Source of the DNA: Mariprofundaceae bacterium
GTDB lineage: Bacteria; Pseudomonadota; Zetaproteobacteria; Mariprofundales; Mariprofundaceae
Direction: 5' to 3'
NCBI GenBank assembly: GCA_030950925.1
Contig: JAUZQO010000009.1
Span: 89,162 to 153,161, forward strand
Length of the DNA stretch: 64,000 bases
Under the pieces are notes generated by a model. That model was given only the letters and a program-made list of their open reading frames with translations. It was not told the origin of the DNA and did not search any database. The translations under genes and the position numbers were made by a program. Shown here piece by piece: positions 37,322 through 45,023 of the stretch. Every line of letters begins with the position of its first letter. Position 1 is the first letter of the stretch.

Positions 37322-39187
37322 ATGACTCAATCCACATTTATTCATGTTCTACCACCGCATGTTGCCAATCAAATTGCGGCAGGTGAGGTGGTGGAACGCC
37401 CTGCTTCGGCAGTGAAGGAGTTGATGGAAAATGCCTTGGATGCAGGGGCAACATCTGTTGTCGTGCGCATTGAAGAAGCAGGCAAAAAGCGGATTGAAAT
37501 AGAGGATGATGGTTGTGGTATGTCCGTAGCCGATGCTGAACTGGCATTACAACGTCATGCCACCAGCAAAATTGAAACATCCGAAGATTTACATCGCATC
37601 GCATCGCATGGTTTTCGTGGTGAGGCGTTACCTTCGATTGCATCGGTGTCACGTTTTCGCATGTTGACCTGCGCCAAAGGCAATCAAGAAGGCACTGAAG
37701 TTCGTGTTCATGGTGGAAAAAATACTGAAGTGCGCCCTGCGCCAACACGCCAAGGCACGAAACTGGAAGTGTTGGATTTATTTTTGAATACGCCTGCACG
37801 ACTTAACTTTATGCGCACCAACAAAACCGAAGAAGCGGCGATTATCGAGGTGTTTAGAGCTTTGGCATTGGCGCATCCTTCGGTTTCCTTGCGTTTGGAT
37901 TTGGATGGACGCAAACGTCTTGATTTTCATGCAGAAAGTGAAGCCCAGCGTGTGTTTACCATGATGGGCAAGGATTTTTCTCAAAATAGTCTTGAGCAAA
38001 GCGTCGAACATGAAGGCATCTTGGTTTCGGCTCATTTGGGCTTACCCACGTTCCACCATCGTGATTCAACCCGCATGAATTTCTTGGTCAATGGGCGGGT
38101 GATTCGGAATAAACAATTGATGGCTGCCTTGCGTGCAGCTTATCGAGATGTGATGTTTCATGATCGTTATCCTGTGGCAGTAATTCGCATTGAAATCGAC
38201 CCCGCCAAGGTGGATGTCAATGTGCATCCTGCCAAACGTGAAGTGCGTTTTAGTTCACCTCAAACGGTGCGTGCTGCCATTGTTGCCTGTGTGCGGGCGG
38301 GTATTGAACGGATGGGGCAAACGGTTGCCAGTACGACAACACAGAAAGCCTTACAATCACTCAGTCCATCAAATACGCCGACCCAAGCCACTGTACAAAG
38401 CAATATGCCACGCTTTAGCTCTCAATCCCCCAACAATCTATTGCAAGCCCGTAGTTTTTCAGCTCATCCAGAAAAACATGAGAAAGCCTCGTCTGAATTG
38501 CAATCCTTGTTGTTTCGGGCCCCCGAGTCTCAAACACCCGAAGTACAAGAAAATGCAGCCAACTATCAAGCTTCCTCCGTGCAATCTCCGCTTAAACTTG
38601 GCACAGCCTTGGCACAATTACACCGCTGTTATATTTTGAGTCAAACCTATGAAGGTCTAATTTTGGTGGATCAACACGCCGCCCATGAACGTATTCGCTA
38701 TGAGCAACTTAAAGCCCAACTCGCCACAAGCTCCATTGCCTGTCAAATGCTTTTAACCCCTTTGCCTATTGATATTTCAGGTGAGCAAGCGGCATGGTTA
38801 TCGGATCATGATGAAACCTTGAATGCTTTTGGTGTCAAACTATCCATGCAAGATGATGAATCCTTTCTATTGTATGGTGTGCCTGCGATGTTAGCGGATG
38901 AATCGCCTGAAAACTTGGTGTTAGAGCTGATTGAGTCCTGTTGTTTATTGGGTGTAAACATGGAGGCTGGTACGTCAGGTTTGGGGCGTGTTTTGGAGCG
39001 TTGGCTGGGTAATCGAGCCTGTAAAGGATCGATTAAATCAGGGCGGATCTTGCACCATGAAGAACAAGAAAACCTACTCCGTGACATGGAAAAAACCCCA
39101 AATATTGCTCAGTGTAATCATGGTCGCCCCACTTATGTAAAATTATCATTGCATGAATTGGATCGTTTGTTTGGACGAAAAGAATAA
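37322..39187 (+). CDS. mutL: DNA mismatch repair protein MutL
   Basis: 621 residues. The GHKL ATPase N-terminus is complete (VANQIAAGEVVERPASAVKE, ELMENALDAGA, DDGCGM, HATSKI, GFRGEALPSI). A linker (about 335-425) leads to the C-terminal dimer domain. That domain carries DQHAAHERIRYE (about residue 450), which fits the DQHA(x)2E(x)4E endonuclease motif, plus CNHGRP and FGR. So this MutL should nick DNA itself, as in organisms lacking MutH. It is followed by a small membrane protein and an antiporter. Confidence 0.95.
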   Translation: MTQSTFIHVLPPHVANQIAAGEVVERPASAVKELMENALDAGATSVVVRIEEAGKKRIEIEDDGCGMSVADAELALQRHATSKIETSEDLHRIASHGFRGEALPSIASVSRFRMLTCAKGNQEGTEVRVHGGKNTEVRPAPTRQGTKLEVLDLFLNTPARLNFMRTNKTEEAAIIEVFRALALAHPSVSLRLDLDGRKRLDFHAESEAQRVFTMMGKDFSQNSLEQSVEHEGILVSAHLGLPTFHHRDSTRMNFLVNGRVIRNKQLMAALRAAYRDVMFHDRYPVAVIRIEIDPAKVDVNVHPAKREVRFSSPQTVRAAIVACVRAGIERMGQTVASTTTQKALQSLSPSNTPTQATVQSNMPRFSSQSPNNLLQARSFSAHPEKHEKASSELQSLLFRAPESQTPEVQENAANYQASSVQSPLKLGTALAQLHRCYILSQTYEGLILVDQHAAHERIRYEQLKAQLATSSIACQMLLTPLPIDISGEQAAWLSDHDETLNAFGVKLSMQDDESFLLYGVPAMLADESPENLVLELIESCCLLGVNMEAGTSGLGRVLERWLGNRACKGSIKSGRILHHEEQENLLRDMEKTPNIAQCNHGRPTYVKLSLHELDRLFGRKE

Positions 39188-39206
39188 AAATAAGGAAAAA
39201 AATATA

Positions 39207-39494
39207 ATGTCAGAAGAAATGTTAGAAAATATTAAAAGCACGCATGAAAATATAGCCCTTACCATCGGCACCATATTATCCATGGTGTTGGTTGGCTATT
39301 TCCTCACCTATTCGGAATTGGCAAACTCAACACATACCAATATTTTTTGGTTTGAAATGGTGTCATCTTTTTTTATCGTGGCCGCACTATTTTATATTCA
39401 ACGCATTGCCTTTGCTTTGTTAACCATTCGATATATGGCAAACGCAAGCTATAAAGCAGCCGTTGCATCGTTAACGCTCAATGATTTGAAATAA
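39207..39494 (+). CDS. Small two-helix membrane protein
   Basis: 95 residues from ATG 39207, preceded by AAGGAAAA. An in-frame start at 39153 lies inside mutL and is rejected. Two membrane helices (about residues 17-35 and 43-65) are joined by a short polar loop. It is not recognised. It lies between mutL and the antiporter, nine bases before the latter, so it may be cotranscribed with it. Confidence 0.65.
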   Translation: MSEEMLENIKSTHENIALTIGTILSMVLVGYFLTYSELANSTHTNIFWFEMVSSFFIVAALFYIQRIAFALLTIRYMANASYKAAVASLTLNDLK

Positions 39495-39503
39495 ACCAAC
39501 CCT

Positions 39504-40724
39504 ATGGATATGAACGGCGTTTTATTTGCCATTGTTGGCGTGTTGTTGTTTTCTTTTTTGTTTGCGTACACCTTGCGCGTGTTCAAAATTCCTGCTGCTG
39601 TTGCCTATATCATCACAGGGCTTGTTGTCGGACCTTCTGGCTTGGGCTGGGTGCAAGATGAAGTGTTACTGGAACATTTGGGTGAATTGGGGGTGATTAT
39701 GCTGATGTTTTTTGTCGGCATGGAAGTCTCTATGACGCGCTTGGTTGAACATTGGCGTATTTCAGTCATTGGAACATTTGCTCAAATGACGCTTTCGGTG
39801 GCAGTTTGTTCATTGACAGCTTGGTTGATGAACTGGACTTGGCAAGCTGGCTTATTGTTTGGTTTTATCATCAGCATGAGTTCAACGGCTGTTGTCTTGA
39901 TTATGTTGAAAGATTCTGAGGAGTTGGAAACACCACTGGGGCAACATGCTTTGGGCATTTTATTGATGCAGGATTTGGCGATTGTTCCCATTATGATTGT
40001 CTTGGGCATGTTGGGTGGCAACGAAATTTCTATGCAACAAGTGCTGACGCAAGTCATCGGCGGGGTTGTATTGTTGGCTTTGGTGGTGTGGATTTTACGT
40101 CATCCGGGTTGGCATATCCCCGATGCACTCAAACAAACCTTGGATAAACGTATCATGATGGGCTTGTTGCTTTGCTTTTCCGCTGCGGGTTTAACCGCTT
40201 CTTTGGGTCTTTCCGCACCCTTTGGTGCTTTTTTAGCGGGTATGGTGCTGAATTCATCCGATCAAGCGGAATGGGTTGAAGAACATTTGCGCTCCTTATA
40301 TGTGGTGTTTGTGGCGATTTTCTTTTTATCTGTGGGTATGTTGGTGGATTTAAGTTTCATGTGGGATCATATTTTTCTTGTGTTGATGGTGACTTTGGCA
40401 GTGTTTGTCCTCAATTCTGGTATCAATACCATTACCTTGCGTTTATTGGGAGAAAGCTGGGCGATGTCCTTGATGACGGGAGCTTTGCTCTCTCAAATTG
40501 GCGAGCTTTCATTTTTACTGGCATCACTGGGTTTATCCTTACACATTTTAAGCCATGATGGTCATCAAATGGCGATGATTGTGATTGCTTTTTCTTTGAT
40601 ATTAAGCCCTTTATGGATGTTATTGATTCGCGTGATGATTCAACGCGATATGCTGCGTATGGATGATAATACACTGGATACAAGGCTTCAGTCACTGCTA
40701 CAATTTTTACGCATCAGGAAATAA
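39504..40724 (+). CDS. CPA2-type cation:proton antiporter (KefB-like)
   Basis: 406 residues, about 12-13 membrane helices, with the CPA2 landmarks FKIPAAVAYIITGLVVGPSGLG, LGVIMLMFFVGMEVS and SSTAVVLIMLKD. The last third has APFGAFLAGMVLNSS. It lacks the C-terminal RCK/TrkA domain of KefB/KefC, so it is a transporter domain only. The usual role is K+ or Na+/H+ exchange; which ion cannot be read from sequence. The miaA start follows after two bases. Confidence 0.88.
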   Translation: MDMNGVLFAIVGVLLFSFLFAYTLRVFKIPAAVAYIITGLVVGPSGLGWVQDEVLLEHLGELGVIMLMFFVGMEVSMTRLVEHWRISVIGTFAQMTLSVAVCSLTAWLMNWTWQAGLLFGFIISMSSTAVVLIMLKDSEELETPLGQHALGILLMQDLAIVPIMIVLGMLGGNEISMQQVLTQVIGGVVLLALVVWILRHPGWHIPDALKQTLDKRIMMGLLLCFSAAGLTASLGLSAPFGAFLAGMVLNSSDQAEWVEEHLRSLYVVFVAIFFLSVGMLVDLSFMWDHIFLVLMVTLAVFVLNSGINTITLRLLGESWAMSLMTGALLSQIGELSFLLASLGLSLHILSHDGHQMAMIVIAFSLILSPLWMLLIRVMIQRDMLRMDDNTLDTRLQSLLQFLRIRK

Positions 40725-40726
40725 AT

Positions 40727-41671
40727 ATGACAAAACACCGCGCTATCGCCTTGATGGGTGCAACAGGTACAGGGAAATCCGCGTTAGCCATCACACTGGC
40801 GCAACAATTCAATACTTCTATTATTTCTTGTGACTCCATGCAACTGTACCGAGGTTTAGATATTGGCACAGCCAAGGCCAGTCTTGAAGAACGGGCTTCT
40901 GTGCCGCATTATTTATTGGATTGTGCGGATATTCAGGATATTTGGTCTGCTCAACGCTGGGCGAATGAAGCGCTATCCATCATTCAACAAGAGAACAAAG
41001 CAGGAAGAACTCCCATCATTGTGGGTGGAACTGGCATGTATTTGCGTGCTTTATTGGAAGGCTTTGCGGATATTCCACCTATCAACATGACGATTCGAGA
41101 ACATTTTCTAAGCTTACAACAAGAGTATGGCACACCCTATTTACATCAATTATTGCAAGTATGTGATAAGGATTTAGCCGCGCGATTGGATGCGACGGAT
41201 AGCCAACGCATCATGCGTGGCTTATGTGTTTTTGAAAGTACACAAAAACCATTATCAATATGGCAATCAGAACACGAAAAAAAACATGAATCTGTGGACT
41301 GCCCTATCTTTATTTTAAGTATGGAACGCTCACAGCTTTGCCAACGCTTGGAACAGCGTATTGACACGATGATGCAACAAGGCTGGCTGGATGAAGTCCG
41401 TTGGTTGGATGCTCAAAATATGCCTGAACTTCATCCTGCTTTACGCGCCGTGGGCTACCGTCAAATGTTGGATTACCTGCATGGTGGAGGCACACTGGGT
41501 GATGCTATTCGTGATGCCAAAACTGCGACCCGCCGTTATGCCAAACGCCAAGTCACATGGTTTAAAAACCAAACACCACACGCACACAAAGCTGATGCTG
41601 CGAGCTTGCATACTGCTATAATCACTCAAGTATCAACACCTTCGCTAAAATTAATCCTAAAACAAAAATAA
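40727..41671 (+). CDS. miaA: tRNA dimethylallyltransferase MiaA, C-terminus altered by MITE
   Basis: 314 residues. P-loop GATGTGKSA (about residue 10), DSMQLYRGLDIGTAK, and the tRNA-binding segment RRYAKRQVTWFKNQ are all present. It adds the isopentenyl group to A37 of tRNAs reading UNN codons. The last twelve residues (STPSLKLILKQK) and the stop codon come from a 194-base inverted-repeat element inserted at 41634. Without the element and one copy of the AAGTAT duplication, the frame reads CAA GTA TAG and the protein ends after ITQV. The core is intact, so function is probably kept. Confidence 0.95.
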   Translation: MTKHRAIALMGATGTGKSALAITLAQQFNTSIISCDSMQLYRGLDIGTAKASLEERASVPHYLLDCADIQDIWSAQRWANEALSIIQQENKAGRTPIIVGGTGMYLRALLEGFADIPPINMTIREHFLSLQQEYGTPYLHQLLQVCDKDLAARLDATDSQRIMRGLCVFESTQKPLSIWQSEHEKKHESVDCPIFILSMERSQLCQRLEQRIDTMMQQGWLDEVRWLDAQNMPELHPALRAVGYRQMLDYLHGGGTLGDAIRDAKTATRRYAKRQVTWFKNQTPHAHKADAASLHTAIITQVSTPSLKLILKQK

Positions 41672-41827
41672 AAAACTAATGGCTGCAACAGATTGATTTA
41701 TCAGGTGTACATTAAAAATCACTTCAGCATTTTGGCGATATGATTTTAAATATATGATGGATATAAGAAATGAGGTGGTTGCTCACTTGGTTTATGCCAA
41801 AACACCTGAAAATTGGCGAAGGTGTTG
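41634..41827. mobile_element. 194-bp MITE, copy at the miaA 3' end
   Basis: Terminal repeats CAACACCTTCGC (left) and its complement GCGAAGGTGTTG (right), flanked by a direct duplication AAGTAT (41628-41633 and 41828-41833). No open frame beyond the miaA tail. An imperfect AT-rich hairpin sits in the middle (ATTAAAAATCA near 41714, TGATTTTAAATATATG near 41741). It has the same length and the same ends (C/T swaps only) as the copy in rmuC, but the interior has diverged. Confidence 0.8.
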
Positions 41828-41857
41828 AAGTATAGAACTATCATTTCTATCATCCAA

Positions 41858-41924
41858 TCATCACCCTCGAGTGCTTGTATCGAGGGTCTATTATTAGATT
41901 CCCGATACAAGATTTCGGGATGAT
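41858..41924. repeat. Dispersed palindromic core repeat, copy 1
   Basis: The core reads ATCACCCTCGAGTGCTTGTA, CGAGGGTCTA, then CCCGATACAAGATTTCGGGATGAT. The two halves each form a hairpin and the outer arms pair (ATCATCACC/TGATG). The same core recurs near 42225, 55788, 56595 and 56907. Confidence 0.75.
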
Positions 41925-41985
41925 GGGGGTGATTTAATACTTGAATGACTATATGATTGTTGTAGTACATGCTGATAGAAGAATT

Positions 41986-42122
41986 TCAGACCATACAATC
42001 CAGCTTGACCGCACGTATGAGTGCGTAAACGTCAATAGTCTTGGGGGGGGGGGGGAACCTTTGAGTTCCAAATGATGAAGGTGCTTTTCATCATCCTGTT
42101 TGAAGGTATTATTCGCTATCAT
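41986..42122 (-). pseudogene. N-terminal relic of a tyrosine recombinase (integrase)
   Basis: Read from ATG 42122 (GAGGTAATCACC upstream): MIANNTFKQDDEKHLHHLEL then KG, followed by a poly-proline-coding C13 run. On shifting by one base the frame continues KTIDVYALIRAVKLDCMV and stops. This resembles the N-terminus (...HLKLKGLSPKTIDAYARAIRR...) of the integrases found with IS91-like and related elements. The catalytic domain is gone. The C-run replaces the usual LSP and shifts the frame. Confidence 0.55.
42043..42055 (+). repeat. G13 homopolymer
   Basis: Thirteen consecutive G residues, the longest mononucleotide tract noticed. It lies in the relic of the recombinase gene (C13 on that strand) and throws its frame by one. 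Confidence 0.9.
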
Positions 42123-42194
42123 GGTGATTACCTCGCATGTTTTCGAATTGCCCTAGCTTTAAGGGGTTAAGCGTGCGATTTTACTCCTTTACTG

Positions 42195-42470
42195 ACTGAT
42201 ATTACGCGCTTGACTGAAATAGATCGTCACCCCCGAGTGCTTGTGTCGAGGGTCTATGGGCGTATTTATATGTATCGATAGATCCCCAATAAAAGGTTTC
42301 GGGGATGACAAGTTGGCGAATTTTTAGGAAGGGGTGCGAGAAAGCATAGGTTGATGGGATAATATGATCATTTTCATACGCCTATATCGTGGGAATGCAG
42401 ATCAACGCGATCATCAAGCCTCTATTTCATCTATTTCTTGTGGTGAAAGAGTTGTGTGCGTAACATCAGT
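42195..42470. mobile_element. 276-bp inverted-repeat element with nested palindromic core
   Basis: Ends ACTGATATTACGCGC (left) and GTGCGTAACATCAGT (right) match as inverted repeats at 13 of 15 positions. They are bounded by the direct duplication TACTG (42190-42194 and 42471-42475). The palindromic core (42225-42309) lies inside. No transposase frame is present. A related copy is at 56764-57012. Confidence 0.75.
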
Positions 42471-43186
42471 TACTGAATCAAACGAGGTATGAAATGATGA
42501 AGGATTGGTCTTTCTGGCACTGGGTCAGTTTTTCCATTATAGTATTTGAGGAAAACAGTGGAGTACGCATAAAATCGATAGTGGAAATTTCACTTATCAT
42601 TTGAATTCAGATTATATAACAAAAGGAGATAAAGTCATGACAGAAATACTACTTATTTCACTAATAATACTTGCGATAGTTCATATTGTTGTGGTATTTA
42701 AAAAAGAGGTTAAGGTCGATATTAAGCCTCAATTGAATGATTTTGAAGATAGAATAAAAAGCGAAATACAGAGAAATAGAACAGAATCAAATGATATTTC
42801 CGAAAAAAATAGAAAGGAATTGTCAGGCTCTATAGGTAATTTTGAGAAAAAATTAACGGATAGTAACGATAAAACAAACGCCTTTCTAAATGATAAATTT
42901 AATCAACAAAATGATCAGCAATGTTTATTTAATAAGCAGATTTCAGATGCGATAAAAGAAAATCGTAGTGAATTAACAAAATCATTATCCTCTTTCGAGG
43001 ATAAATTTTCTCAGAATATCGGAACTCTTAATGATTTACTTACGAAAAGGTTTAAAGATTTTGGGCAACAGCAAACTCAATCAAATAAGCAATCAACTGA
43101 AAATATTAAAAGTATTGAAACAACCATCGATTCGAAATTCAACAAACAAAACGATCAGCAACATGTATTTAATAAGCAGGTTTCAG

Positions 43187-43380
43187 CAATACCTTCGCCA
43201 AGATTCAGCGCGTTTAGCGCAAAGCAAGCGAGTAACCATAACATTATAGAATATTGTGGTATATTAAAAATAACATCCCCCAAACCCCGATGTTATTTTT
43301 AATATACGCTTTCTAAATCAATGTGTTACAAACACTAGGGTTTTTTACCAATATATTCTCTAAAACTGGCGAAGGTATTG
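43187..43380. mobile_element. 194-bp MITE, copy inside rmuC
   Basis: Perfect 14-base terminal repeats CAATACCTTCGCCA and TGGCGAAGGTATTG, flanked by the direct duplication TTCAG (43182-43186 and 43381-43385). No gene inside. A perfect 19-base stem-loop lies at its centre. Same length and near-identical ends as the copy at 41634-41827. Confidence 0.9.
43259..43307. terminator. Perfect 19-bp hairpin within the MITE
   Basis: GTATATTAAAAATAACATC (43259-43277), an 11-base C/A loop, then the exact complement (43289-43307). The A-rich left and T-rich right arms make it a possible terminator on both strands, so the element may stop transcription as well as breaking frames. Confidence 0.5.
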
Positions 43381-44520
43381 TTCAGACGCGATAAAAGAAA
43401 ACCGTAATGAATTAACAAAATCATTATCCTCTTTCGAGGGTGAATTTTCTCAGAATATCAAAGCTCTTAATAATCTTCTTATGGAAAGGTTTAAAGACTT
43501 TGGACAACAACAAACCCAATCAAATAAACAATCAACTGAAAACATTAAAAGCATAGAATCTACGATTGAAAAGCAATTAAAAGCTATTAGAGAAGACAAT
43601 AATAAGCAGCTAACTGAAATGAGAACAACAGTTGATGAAAAGCTTCAAACTACTCTTGAAAAACGATTGGGTGAATCCTTTAAGCAAGTGAGTGAACGAT
43701 TAGAGATGGTTCATAAAGGCTTGGGGGAAATGCAAACCATTGCAACTGGTGTTGGTGATTTGAAAAAAGTTTTATCAAATGTGAAAACCAGAGGAACTCT
43801 TGGAGAATATCAATTAGAAGCAATTTTGGAGCAAATACTATCACCCGAACAATATTCTAAAAATGTTGCTACAAAAAAAGGAAGCCAAGCTAATGTTGAG
43901 TTTGCTATTAAATTGCCTGGAAATGAATCGGGGAAAGAAGTATGGATACCTATTGATTCAAAATTCCCAATGGAAGATTATAACAGACTGCTAGATGCAT
44001 TTGATATTGGCGATAAAATACAAATAGAGGCGTCACAAAAATCTTTAATTAAAGCTATCGAAGGCTTCGCAAAAGATATTAGTCAAAAATACATAGATCC
44101 GCCACATACAACTGATTTTGCAATTATGTTCTTGCCTGTAGAAGGGATATATGCAGAAGTATTAAGACACCCTCAACTTTTTGAAAAACTTCAAAATAAA
44201 TATAAAATTACTGTTACAGGGCCAACTACATTGTCTGCATTTTTAAGTAGTTTGCAAATGGGCTTTAGAACACTTGCGGTACAGAAAAGGAGTAGTGAGG
44301 TATGGGATGTATTGAAGGTGGTTAAATCTGAGTTCAACACTTTCTCAAGTGTTTTTGATAAAGTGCAAAAACAACTTAATACTGCATCTGGCACGCTTGA
44401 AACTCTACGCACTACAAGAACCAATGTTATGGAAAGAAAGCTTAAGGATGTTGAGTCATTAACATCAGATGCGCCTGATAAAATATTGGAGTTCAGTAGT
44501 ACTGAGGTAGAAATGAAATC

Positions 44521-44583
44521 ATCTAACGAATAAGGTTAGGTCGTAAGAGTGAAGCGAGCCACGACCTGAGCCGTTTGTTGGAC
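44521..44583 (-). other. attC-like recombination site
   Basis: Read on the minus strand: GTCCAAC (fits RYYYAAC), then GGCTCAGGTCGT, a 16-base middle, ACGACCTAACC, and GTTAGAT (fits GTTRRRY). The outer boxes pair at 6 of 7 positions. The inner boxes pair with one extra base in the first arm, as in the extrahelical base of attC L''. The rmuC stop codon lies within it. No integron integrase is in the window. An ordinary palindrome cannot be excluded. Confidence 0.4.
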
Positions 44584-45023
44584 AAGCCCAAATCGCTGTC
44601 AATTCCCTTGAATATATCTTTTTGAGTTTTCCACTCAAGCCCTGTTTGTTGCCGAAAGGGCTTTAACGAAGACATGAACGCCAAGTTTACCGTATTGCTC
44701 GCCAAAATCAGTGGATGACGGGTGATGGGCTGTTTTTTATAGACACGTATTTCGCAGCTCTGCCTGCTGCCGTAAATCGCTATCGTTGACGTTTGTTATA
44801 CTCCAACTGTGCAGAACTTGAACTTTCAGGCTTTTTTTTTCTGTGGTCTATTAGGTTTTAAAGCATAATATTCAAAATATTTCATTCAGTTTATGAGTGG
44901 TTGCAGTATAATATAAGCAAATATTACGTCACCACCTCACGATGGCACCAGCGTATCGATAGGAATATCGGCTACACTGCTACCGCTCATGCAGGTTATT
45001 AGAAAAACTGGAGATATTGATCC
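44584..45023. other. Intergenic stretch before hflX
   Basis: 440 bases with no gene I can support. A short minus-strand reading frame (44523-44705) runs through the attC-like site and resembles no known protein. A T9 tract is at 44832-44840. The hflX promoter candidate lies near its end. Confidence 0.4.
44885..44912 (+). promoter_or_regulatory. Candidate promoter of hflX
   Basis: TTCAGT (44885-44890), a 16-base spacer and a perfect TATAAT (44907-44912), about 110 bases before the hflX start codon. The -35 box is weak. Confidence 0.4.

Larger units (their letters stand above)
42898..43576 (+). repeat. Tandem 240-bp coding repeat inside rmuC
   Basis: Two direct copies of an 80-codon coiled-coil unit: 42898-43137, and 43138-43186 continued at 43386-43576 after the MITE. 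Shared runs include DAIKENR-ELTKSLSSFE, RFKDFGQQQTQSNKQ and STENIKSIE. The copies differ at scattered positions, so the duplication is older than the MITE. Confidence 0.85.
42637..44533 (+). pseudogene. rmuC: rmuC, interrupted by a 194-bp MITE
   Basis: From ATG 42637 (AAAGGAG upstream) the frame encodes an N-terminal membrane helix (MTEILLISLIILAIVHIVVV), a long coiled coil, and then, after the insertion, the RmuC nuclease-like core (GTLGEYQLEAILEQIL, VWIPIDSKFPMEDYNRLLDA, PVEGIYAEVLR). RmuC limits DNA inversions and is a putative PD-(D/E)XK nuclease. The insertion (43187-43380) shifts the frame. Removing it and one TTCAG restores one frame of 1698 bases (565 codons plus stop). A downstream fragment from about 43481 could still be made. 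The gene is much more AT-rich than its neighbours, suggesting transfer. Confidence 0.85.

Noticed and set aside
42043..42055. G13 tract as a phase-variation switch
   Set aside because: The gene it interrupts is only an N-terminal relic, so there is no intact product to switch.
42898..43576. Tandem repeats as a possible CRISPR array
   Set aside because: Two long coding copies without short spacers; they encode a coiled coil.
44523..44705. Minus-strand 60-codon frame after rmuC
   Set aside because: It runs through the attC-like palindrome, resembles no known protein, and has no ribosome site.
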